Below, piece after piece: positions 1-9,000 of a DNA stretch of 64,000 bases. The stretch is from Phytophthora colocasiae (taxonomy: Eukaryota; Oomycota; Peronosporomycetes; Peronosporales; Peronosporaceae): positions 3,906,001 through 3,970,000 of the forward strand of contig JAGKQI010000098.1 in the NCBI GenBank assembly GCA_018806915.1, written 5' to 3'. A program made the position numbers and the translations under genes. The notes beneath the pieces are model-generated. The model worked only from the letters and a program-made list of their open reading frames with translations, was not told the origin of the DNA and did no database searches. Position 1 is the first letter of the stretch. The number at the start of each line of letters is the position of its first letter.

Positions 1-627
1 CCCTGGTGGGCAGTAAAACAGCAGATCCTGTTCATCTACCTCGTACTCGGAGGCGATCTTGGCGTAGGATCCAGATTCGGCTCGAGTAAGATCCGCGATC
101 TGCCCAGCCAAGTACTTCTTTAGTCCGGCGATCCAGACTTCCTCGTCCTGGGCTCGCCAGATACGATCAACCCGCATCTCCCGGATCAGTTCCTCTCGCA
201 GGGCAGCGGCACCAGGCCGCGCTCGGGCTGCACGCGTGGCTACTGCTGACACTTGCACAGTTCGATCTTCAACTCGAGGGATCAACACCTCATTGAGCCG
301 ATTCAGGGTGATCAGATCACATCGATCTGCCTCATCGTGGACCTCGATCCCGCTTCCTCGCTGCAGCGCGGCACTCGCCAAGCTATCTGCGCTCCCATTC
401 CAGTCTCTCTTCACATGGACAAGCTCATGATCTCCCCAATCCCGCAAGTGATCTAGCACCTTCTGTTTCAGTAACGTCAATCCTGGCGCCTTACAGTCGA
501 TCTCGCCCCGGACTTGTCGGATCACTAGGTTGGAATCGCCGCAAACTACCAGACGACGGCGTTCCAACTGTGCGATCATACTGAGACCCAGCAAGAGTCC
601 ACGGTATTCCGCTTCATTGACAGTAAG
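1..627 (-). pseudogene. Older Ty3/Gypsy pol fragment: second half of RNase H and start of integrase region
   Basis: Read from 627 down to 1 the minus strand is open without a stop. It begins inside an RNase H domain (TVNEAEYRGL, then VCGDSNLVIRQVRGE, then LVHVKRDWNGSAD) and continues into the linker before integrase. This is the accessory RNase H type that follows reverse transcriptase in some Gypsy elements. The fragment is the continuation of the ORF at 17805-18741: both ends share the 4 bp TAAG next to the LTRs, and the reading frame continues across the join. The element runs off the left edge, so integrase is not visible. It is the target of the giant insertion rather than part of it. 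The frame is undamaged apart from that insertion, so the host copy was not badly decayed when it was hit. Confidence 0.85.
624..627. repeat. Target site duplication, left copy (TAAG)
   Basis: TAAG lies immediately outside the left LTR and recurs at 17805-17808 immediately outside the right LTR. A 4-bp duplication is within the usual range for Ty3/Gypsy integration. Confidence 0.85.
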
Positions 628-2313
628 TGTCGCGAAGTCGGTGAAACTTTGGTCGCGGAGCAGGGGGCGTATAGTGAACCCTAGTTATACGACTACTGAA
701 AAGGGGTTTTCAGAGCCGTACAACGGTAGGTTGGCGTGTGGTACCTTGCGGTATCCTCGTGGGTTCGTTGTCTTCAGAAATATGACCCTCGCCGGAGTCT
801 GAGAATGTGTTGTGAAGAGAAGTTGGGGTTCCCTTGGAGTCTGGTGTCGGTATTCAGGAAATCCTTCCAGGAGCGTTCGGGAGTCGGAATCTCTGGGAAC
901 CAAGATGGTTTCCAGGAAGTCGGCGGTCGAAAAGAGGTTAATGTACCAGAGAAAGTCTGAAATCGGTGTCTGAATATCACAAATCCAGAACCGAGATACC
1001 TGACTTTCAGAGATAAACAACCAATATACAGAGTTCGAAAATATACAAATATATACAGCCGTTCTTATTCTTTCTAGGCCCTTGAACGGTGGGCTAACAC
1101 TCCAGGTCAACTAGGGACTTTCTACCAGACACCTGGTCTGTCTGGTATCCCTTTACGTTCGCGCACCACCCTCTTATATAGAGGAAAATATAAACCAATA
1201 CAATCGGCTATATACAACAGTCTACCTTGCACTCTGAAAACGACTGTCTAGTTTCCAGAGCCTGTCCAAACGATCAATATGAAATGGGCTACCGCTAGAG
1301 ACAAAACAAACGACCCAACTAGGATATGGAATAGGCGGGTCCTTTCAGGTCTCTACGTTACCTGATCTCCACCTAAGGGGATTGAATTTGGTGGAGATCA
1401 CACGACGTACGTGATGACGCAGTGGCTTGGATACCTCTCAAGCGGACTTGTGCAGTAGCAAGCAAATTGAACTCTGTTTATCGTTTATCTTCCTCATAAC
1501 TATTATATATCTCTGGTAACTCTCTTCTTCTTGTCGTCTTTTGCGTCCTTTATGCAGTCAGTCTTCATATCTCAGGTACTCTTGGTCTTTGTATACATCT
1601 GGTAATGTGACTTGGTCTCAGTATGCAGTCTGTGCAGCCGATCTCGATGGGTTGACGGGTAGAGACGTCATTACGGGGGATGTGCAGGTCAGTAATCACT
1701 TGAATGCGTGACTTGAACTTGGGTTCACTTGGTTTCAGTATGGTCTTGAATCTTCGGTGGTTTCAGAGTCTGGTATCCTGGTTTTCAGAGTCTGATATCA
1801 CTTGGTTTTTCAGAGTCTTGGTCACTCAGAGTTAGAGATACCAGAGTCTTGAGTACGAAACCAGAGTACGGAGCACCAATGCTACAACGTACATGAAGAT
1901 CTTGAGGGTTGCGCGGGTGCGCGGCGTCCGGCGCGCGATACTTGGTCTCTGCGGGTATATATTGTGAATCCTTGAACCATCCATCGTCGCGCTGGACGGT
2001 AACGGGATGAGGTCTCTCAGAGATACGTTCTTCTGAGAGACTTTCCGCCAGAACTTAGGCACTCATCGTCGGGGAAAGTCCGGTGACCAGACAGAGTGTA
2101 GTTGATCTTCAGAGTTGTGCACACTCTGAAGTACACTTCTGGTCCTTTGGGCCCCTTTACAGTCAGGCGAAGGTTTATCCACAATCTTCCACAGATGTCG
2201 CACGGGTGCGGCCGCGTCCCAAAGTCCCTTTCGCTTATAACCCATAGTATAACCAATCACATCGTAACGTAATATCCACCTGTCGCTCGAAAATCGGAAT
2301 TAACATCATGTCA
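628..2313 (-). repeat. 3' LTR of giant Gypsy element
   Basis: It matches 16117-17804 with two 1-base indels over about 1687 bp. The boundary is set by divergence at 2314 (accgcccc) versus 17805 (taaggctc). Short ORFs inside it also occur at the matching place in the other copy and have no recognisable product, so they are not called. It contains several copies of a TTTTCAGAGTCTGG-like motif around 1761-1820. Confidence 0.95.
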
Positions 2314-2325
2314 ACCGCCCCTCCT
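2314..2325 (-). other. Polypurine tract of giant element
   Basis: The minus strand reads AGGAGGGGCGGT directly before the 3' LTR start (TGACATG), the expected position of the plus-strand primer. Confidence 0.65.
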
Positions 2326-2368
2326 GGTCACGATCCATCAGTGCGGAACTTTCTCCAAGCTGTGTATC

Positions 2369-5300
2369 ATGGCCAGGCCTATCAAACATTCTGATAGACG
2401 GTTTTCAGAGCGTAGCGTAGCTGCAACTCTTTGCCAGTTACCTGGTTTTCAGAGTCTCTGGTGTCCCGTCGCACAATCTGATTCTCTCAGACTCAGAAAC
2501 TTGAATTTGACTTGCCTAACAGGCGATCATTTTCAAAACTCCGTCCTTTCGCTCATGACTGAGGAAACGAACGCTTCTCTGAGCTTGAACGCCCCACCGA
2601 GTGGGGCGGCAGGCGACGCCACAGGCACTTGTCCTGCTTCGGCAACTGCCAATATATCGCAGGGTGGAGATGTTGGTTCAGCCACATCGCCAGGTGGCAG
2701 CCCTAGCGCCCCAGCCCATGCATCCAAACCTACCGACTCACAGGTCGATGGTCCGATTGAGGACCTCCCTGGTGATGACATGAACTCGACCGGTGTTGGT
2801 GATCTCTCGCCACCAGTGGTTTCACGTGGGGAATCTCACTCTGAATTCTCTGAGGGAACTCCTGGTGTCTTCAGACCGCGAGCCTTTGGTGCCCCACGGC
2901 TTTTGTCTACGGAAGAGGTCGATCGGCTGTTTCGTCAGGGTCTGGTGACAACCACAGGGGATCAAGTCACGGCGTTGGGGGACTCCGATGTTCCCCAGAA
3001 CTATATCGCTCCCAGCGTGAAGCCAAAGGGACGTGCCTTTCTGGTGAGTACCCCCGCGCGAGCTGAAGACTTCAGAAGAGGGCGCCACATAGCGAATGCG
3101 TACGGTGGCCCCTGTGTACTCGTGGGTTACGAGGCACTTACTGATGAAGACCTCCAGGAGCTGGAGCGAGTGATTCCAAGCTTCGACCCCGCCGAAGTTG
3201 TGTCTCCGTGCGCCCAGACTCCAGACGTGCGTACTCTGGATGCTTTGACGTCGTCTGTGGATGTTCGCCGGGAACAGGGGTCTCTGGTTTCTCATGTCTC
3301 CCCCACTCGGCTTGCCGAGAAAGTTTTTCGGACGGCCGGATGCCTAAAGCTTATGACTGCTGCTCACCGTCGCCTTCGGGAACGCGTTGGTTCTCAGAAC
3401 GGTGTCGCCTTGATTGATGCGGCAGCAGCGCGCTCTGAATGCGAAGAAATCAAGCGTGAGTGGGTACTGCACTGTCAATACTGGAAACACGAGCTTAAGT
3501 GTGCCCAGCAAGACGCCGGTGCGGTAGAAGAACGCATGACTTTGGAGATTCAGGATCTCAAAGCTCACTACCAGGACCAAGTGGAAGCTCTGAAGTCGGA
3601 CAAGGCAGTTCTGAAGTCCCAAGTCGCTGATCTTCAAGCACAGGTCTCGATTCTGAAGTCGCGTCCTGAGGTCAAGCCCACAGATCCGTGGGGGTTCTCA
3701 GAGTTCTTACAAGAGAATTCTGAAATCTCTGGTAATTGGGATCGGCTCCATGACCTTCTGGTGTCATACCAAGAAGACACCACCGTCCCTGATAACTGGA
3801 CGACTATCATCAGTGTGACAGCCTTGGACGCGCGAAAGAAACCCGTTCCTGACTTCAAGAAACGGCTTTCTGAGGAACGAGCTCGTCAGGCTGCTGAGAA
3901 GGCCGCGAGGACCTCCAGAGTTCTGGATCTTACCCGTCCAAGTACTGAAATTTCAGAGTCCAAGAGTGAGAGCCCACGGTACCTGTCATATCCACCGAAG
4001 CCCCAGACTCTGAAATCACCTCCGAAGCGACCGCTCAAGTGGGACTCCAAAAATTTGCAGCGTCGCCCGTCCGGACACAAGCCCGTTGAAGAGTCGGCGC
4101 TTCCGGCGAATGCAGATTCTAAGGTGGCAAAATCTGAGGTCCACAAAAGGCTCCCTGGTGACGTGGTCTGGAAGGAAGTTCGACCCGACCTCCGCCAAGC
4201 CCTGCTGTCTGGGATCAAGTATGATAAAGCCATGGAGTGGTTGGCGTCGGACAAAGCGGCTCACAGTCTCTTCAGCAGTCCGGCTCTTATTCAGATGTTG
4301 GTGAGCCTGGTATTCTCTCGTCGCCTGGATTCTACTCTCTGGGCCAAGTACGTCCCTGAAGTATATTACCAGATGGCCGACGAGGTGGTGGATCGTCACA
4401 TCTCAGCTGGTACCGAGCCTGCAGCCTGGGGTGATCTGGATGGTCACGTAAATTATCCAGAAAGTGATGTCGAGTCCACCGCCGACAACCCCAAGGATGA
4501 TCCGGATTACAAGGATTCTGGTGTGATCGAGTCTGGAGACGAAGACGACGACGAGAGCTCTGATGATGGTGCGTCTGACGACAGCGATTCCGAGAGCGAC
4601 AAGTCTGAAGACAAGAAGTCTCAAGACAAGAAGTCTGGGAGCAAGAAGTCTGGGGACAAGAAGTCCGGGAGCAAGAAGTCTGGAGACAAGAAGTCTGATG
4701 ACCACCCGCGTCCTGGTTCCAAGCGTCCCCGGGATTCTGATGACGACTCTGACTCTGATGATGGACCTATCATCCCCACCAAGAAGTCCAAGAGAAGTAT
4801 CGCATCCGTAAAGGCCCACACCAGTCCGAAGTCTCGCCCGAAGTCCACCAGTGGAAGTGGATCGAGGTCCAAAAGTTCTTCTGGGAAGGCGCGTAGTCTG
4901 GTGTCCAAACCCTATAACTCCCTGACGGTCAAGGAGCTCCAGGTGGTGGAAACACCAGACTGTGAGGCATCCTCCTGGTTGTACTATGGTATCAGGGTAC
5001 AACGAGTGAGCTCTACCAAGACCACCACTGGCCAGACATTGGGTTTTCCAGACTACGAGGTGCACAAACACTCATGTGCCATCCTCAAGAAGCGCTGGGA
5101 CTCTGAGCGATACTGCGCAGTCCTCCGCAAGAAGCGCGCCCCCTGGAAAGTCATGTTCGACAACCGATTCTCAGAGTTTTACTTCCACAAGCGGGAAGAA
5201 CTGGGGCCCATGGTGTTGGCTGACGTGGAAGACATCGTGCGCAGCATGAAGAAGCATGCTCAAGCCTTCTGGGAGCGTACGCATTGGGTGACCATGGATG

Positions 5301-5689
5301 TTGAGGCTGACGACAAGTCTGCGGAGCTTCACAAGTACCGATCCATGCGTCGAGCCGCCATGATTCGTCAACACAACGCCCTCATCCGAAAAGTCCTGGG
5401 GCACAAAGATTTCCCAGAGTCGCTGCTTTCAGAGCCTGGCATCTGGGTTGTCCCAGACAAGTCCTGCCCTTGGATCTGGCAAGATCCCAGAGTCACAGAG
5501 CTCGGGGGTCCCAAGTGTCTGAGTCTGGAGACGCAACTGGGTGACTTGGACGCTATTGAGCCTGCTCGGATGCAATGGGCCACGGTGAATGCGGACGAAG
5601 AGTGGCTCCAGTATGTCCCCGCTGACGTCAAGAAGGATCAGATGACACCTACGGAGCGTTCCGAGAACCCGATCTCCCTTCGCTACTGA
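2369..5689 (+). CDS. Accessory opposite-strand protein of giant Gypsy element, 1106 aa, function unknown
   Basis: A single uninterrupted ORF starts with ATG 55 bp inside the 3' LTR and is transcribed towards the 3' end of pol. I recognise no known domain. The N-terminal 130 residues are Ser/Thr/Pro rich. Around residues 360-430 there is a heptad-rich coiled coil (LEIQDLKAHYQDQVEALKSD). Residues 700-850 are highly charged, with acidic runs, six 5-residue units of the (D/S)KKS type and basic clusters such as PTKKSKR that could be nuclear signals. The last 230 residues look folded and are rich in Trp and Arg (for example KKRWDSERYC, CPWIWQDPRV). Being intact in a young element argues for function. 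It could be expressed from an antisense promoter in the LTR. A structural or chromatin-binding role is only a guess. Confidence 0.8.
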   Translation: MARPIKHSDRRFSERSVAATLCQLPGFQSLWCPVAQSDSLRLRNLNLTCLTGDHFQNSVLSLMTEETNASLSLNAPPSGAAGDATGTCPASATANISQGGDVGSATSPGGSPSAPAHASKPTDSQVDGPIEDLPGDDMNSTGVGDLSPPVVSRGESHSEFSEGTPGVFRPRAFGAPRLLSTEEVDRLFRQGLVTTTGDQVTALGDSDVPQNYIAPSVKPKGRAFLVSTPARAEDFRRGRHIANAYGGPCVLVGYEALTDEDLQELERVIPSFDPAEVVSPCAQTPDVRTLDALTSSVDVRREQGSLVSHVSPTRLAEKVFRTAGCLKLMTAAHRRLRERVGSQNGVALIDAAAARSECEEIKREWVLHCQYWKHELKCAQQDAGAVEERMTLEIQDLKAHYQDQVEALKSDKAVLKSQVADLQAQVSILKSRPEVKPTDPWGFSEFLQENSEISGNWDRLHDLLVSYQEDTTVPDNWTTIISVTALDARKKPVPDFKKRLSEERARQAAEKAARTSRVLDLTRPSTEISESKSESPRYLSYPPKPQTLKSPPKRPLKWDSKNLQRRPSGHKPVEESALPANADSKVAKSEVHKRLPGDVVWKEVRPDLRQALLSGIKYDKAMEWLASDKAAHSLFSSPALIQMLVSLVFSRRLDSTLWAKYVPEVYYQMADEVVDRHISAGTEPAAWGDLDGHVNYPESDVESTADNPKDDPDYKDSGVIESGDEDDDESSDDGASDDSDSESDKSEDKKSQDKKSGSKKSGDKKSGSKKSGDKKSDDHPRPGSKRPRDSDDDSDSDDGPIIPTKKSKRSIASVKAHTSPKSRPKSTSGSGSRSKSSSGKARSLVSKPYNSLTVKELQVVETPDCEASSWLYYGIRVQRVSSTKTTTGQTLGFPDYEVHKHSCAILKKRWDSERYCAVLRKKRAPWKVMFDNRFSEFYFHKREELGPMVLADVEDIVRSMKKHAQAFWERTHWVTMDVEADDKSAELHKYRSMRRAAMIRQHNALIRKVLGHKDFPESLLSEPGIWVVPDKSCPWIWQDPRVTELGGPKCLSLETQLGDLDAIEPARMQWATVNADEEWLQYVPADVKKDQMTPTERSENPISLRY
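4607..4696 (+). repeat. Six 15-bp tandem units coding for xDKKS/xSKKS
   Basis: Units read EDKKS, QDKKS, GSKKS, GDKKS, GSKKS, GDKKS, in frame with the accessory ORF. In-frame minisatellite expansion is likely. Confidence 0.85.
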
Positions 5690-6075
5690 GGCTCAGGTGT
5701 CCACTATGGCGCCCACAGGAAGGCTGCATTTTCGAGAAGCCAAATAGTTGTCTGCATTTGTGACGTAAATCCCCGGCCTCAGTGTAGCTTCCTAATCCCT
5801 TAATCTTTCAATATCACTCCACGTAATCACACTCCTTCTCATCATCTCATTGTTCATAACCTCGTATCCTCCAGTACTTAACTCTCCACAAACTCACTTC
5901 CAAATTCACATTCACACAGTCGTTTTATATAAGCAGCAACATGGTCGATCACATATCCAAACGCACGAATTTCAGAAATAGGTCTCTGAAAACACGCACT
6001 CAGATTACCACACTCTAAAAATCAATATCTGAAATCCTTCAGATATCAGACTTCCAGATGTGTTTTTCAGAGTTA
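5690..6075. other. Convergent intergenic spacer between accessory ORF and pol
   Basis: 386 bp between two genes that end facing each other. It is AT-rich, contains several copies of the CAGA/TCTGAAA motif near 5985-6070, and could hold both 3' ends. No ORF or strong hairpin was seen. Confidence 0.6.
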
Positions 6076-9000
6076 TTAGACCCTGGGGTGATCGTCTCCA
6101 GCCTGCATCGCCTGAAAACGGGCTCGTGCTCGTGCACTCTGGTTGAATTCGTAAAGTAATGCTCCACAGTTCAACTTCGATAACGGCAACCACTCAGTTT
6201 CATCGTAACCTTTCCACTTAATCAAATATTCGCGCAGGCGTCTGGACGTCCTGGTACGCTTGTTCCAGCGGGTATCCAGAATCTTCTCCACTTCATACTC
6301 GTCGTTTTCAATATCAGGTTCCCAACTATCTTCTGGTAACAGGGCGGCGTCAAAATCATCATCTTCTGGAATCTGGAGTTCCACCGTGGGTCGTCTGGGG
6401 AACAGGGCCCTTGGCTTCAGACGGCTCACATGCACCCAGGGGTTCACGCGGTAGCCGGTATCTTCAACCTTGAGTCGTACTCTGAAATCGTCCAGCATCT
6501 CCTCGATCCTGAAGGGTCCGTGCCACATGTGTGCTAGTTTTCTGCTCAATCCTGTTTGTACCTTAGGGATGTAGAGCCATACAGCGTCACCTATAGCGAA
6601 ACCTGACTTCAGACGCTCTGATAACTCGTTCCACTTTCTGGTCTGTTCCTCAGACCGGTCACGCTTTGCCTTCTTCTGGAGATCTTCGGCACATGCCAGA
6701 GCATAGCTATAGTCTCGTTGCATCTTCCGTCTCCATTCGTACGCAGTTCGCTCCTGAGTCGTCGATGGCTTGGGTCCAAGCATAGCGGACACCGTCCCAT
6801 TAGCATCCCAACCATGTACCAGGTAGAAAGGCGTTTCCAGACGGGTGGCATCGAATGATGTGTTCAGGGCAAACATCAGACGTTCGGCGTGATCATCCCA
6901 GTCACTTTGATCAGCTTCAGAGATATATGCCTTAATCGCGCGCACCACAGTCTGTACTGATCTCTCCTGCTGGCCGTTGGCTTGAGGTCGGTACCCTAGA
7001 GTAGCTCGTTGTCTGCTACCCAAAAGTTCCCTGAAACACTCGAACACCTCACTCATAAAGCGAGGATCTTGATCATGACGGATCAGAGAGCTAGCACCAA
7101 AGTTTCTGAAAACGCGTTCCTCATAAGCCTCTGCTACATCCTGAGCAGTGGTGACGCTCATTGGCTTGCACATTACATATCCCGAAAACATATCCTGGAA
7201 CAGCAAGAGAAATGTGTTTCCACGTGCGGATTTCGGCATGTGAGTCACAAAGTCCATAGACACCACTTCAAATGGCCGGCTGGGCTCAATATTTCCAGGG
7301 GACGGTCCAGGATTTGGGGGTCGCCCCTTGCCACTGGCACAGTCTACGCATTCCTTCACAAATCTCTCCACATCGGCATACATACCCAACCAGTAAAATT
7401 CCGAACTCAACTTCTCAAAGGTTCTCCTGATTCCTTGATGTCCACCTTGGTAGTCTTCATGAGCATAGTGTAACAAGTCTGGATACAAGTCTCTGGGAAC
7501 CACCAGTCTGAGTTCGTCAACATTGTCCCGGGGCCGCTCTCGAGTAGCGCGACTCAGGCGATATAGTACATCTCTAGAATCCAGAACGAAATCCTCAGCA
7601 ACTCTGGCAAGCTTCCTGACTCGGGGTCGTGGTAAATCTCCCACGTCACCTTTCAGAAACTTCATGAGTTCAACCAAGTACGGGTCCTGGCTCTGATGCG
7701 CCTTGATCCGTCGCCAGCGTTCTGCCTGGAATTTTAAAGGCCCCAAAGGTTCTCGTTCGTCATCATCCTCAGGCAGATTAGCGTCAGGCGGAGCTTGGGC
7801 ACGGGTTACAGCAACCAATACTCTGACCGATCGAGGCAGGGGTGCGGATTCCGGACCAGGAGCATCTTCAGACTCTGGAGACGCATTATGATTTTCAGAG
7901 TCTGGTATCTTTGACTCTTGAGCTTCCATGTTCGGGACGGGGCGAGGCTTCATCAGTCTCTCATGAACCTTGGATACCAGTCGCAGGTGCATAAGTTCAT
8001 CCTCATCTTGTACTCGCCAAGCTTCCCCAAGGGTCAAAGTCTTCGAGGTCAGGTAATCTGCCGCTTGGTTGAACTCGCGCTTCACATGTACCAACTTCAG
8101 AGTCTGAAACTTGGTTTTCAGAGACTCAAATTCGGCTAACCTCCGTTGCAAGTTAGGCTGATTGCAGTTGATTAGTCCCTGAGCCTGTTGTATCGCGATG
8201 CGCGAATCTCCCACAACCACCAACTCCTGTATTCCGTGGTCGAGTGCCATCTTCAGACCATAATTCAGGCCACAGTATTCTGAGTCATTCACAGTGACAT
8301 CCGTCAGGGGAAACCCTCGGGCTTCCAGAACGCTCCACCCCGGGAGTTCCCAGAGTATACACCCACAGCTTCCCAGACGGGTAGACGTCTTTGCGGCACC
8401 ATCAAAACTCAGAATATAGCCCTGATAATCTGCTTCCAGCATTTCCACACTGATAGGAGCTGGCGGCTTGACTCGCCCCTTGACTGGGATCAGATTTTCA
8501 GAGACTTCGTCCAGATGCTCCCTGGGGGTAATGCCCGCACCGAGTATAGCTGGGAGTCCATCTTCGTCACGCTGTACCCGGCGGATCTCCAAGTTCCACT
8601 GCGACAACTTCATACCCCACTTGACGTTTCTGCCGTCGGTGGAGTTCGATGTCAGCAACCATTTCAGGACAGAGTATCTGGTATAGACCACGATCACCGG
8701 ACTTGACTCCACCAGAGCTCTGAAGTTTTCCAAAACTCTGAGGATCGCAATCACCTCTTTCTCAGCGATATGATACCTGAGTTCGGCATCATTCAGGACA
8801 CGACCCGTAAACCGGACCGGGTGTATTATTCCCTCATATTCTTGTCCCAAGACTGCTGAAGCAGCCCAAGGGTTCGCGTGCGGAATAACAACAAACGGTC
8901 TGGTTCGGTCTGGATGTCTGAGTAGTGGAGTAGAGACTATCTTGCGTTTCAGAATCTCGAACGCCTCTTTCGCACGAGTCAGGTCTCGTCCAGCACGAAT

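Noticed and set aside
685..1110. ORF inside the LTR, present twice
   Set aside because: Its repetition merely follows from the LTR duplication; no protein-like features and it overlaps the candidate core promoter side.
4403..5071. 222-codon minus-strand ORF
   Set aside because: It is the reverse reading of the Lys/Ser/Asp-repeat part of the accessory ORF; its Leu/Arg repeats follow from that composition.
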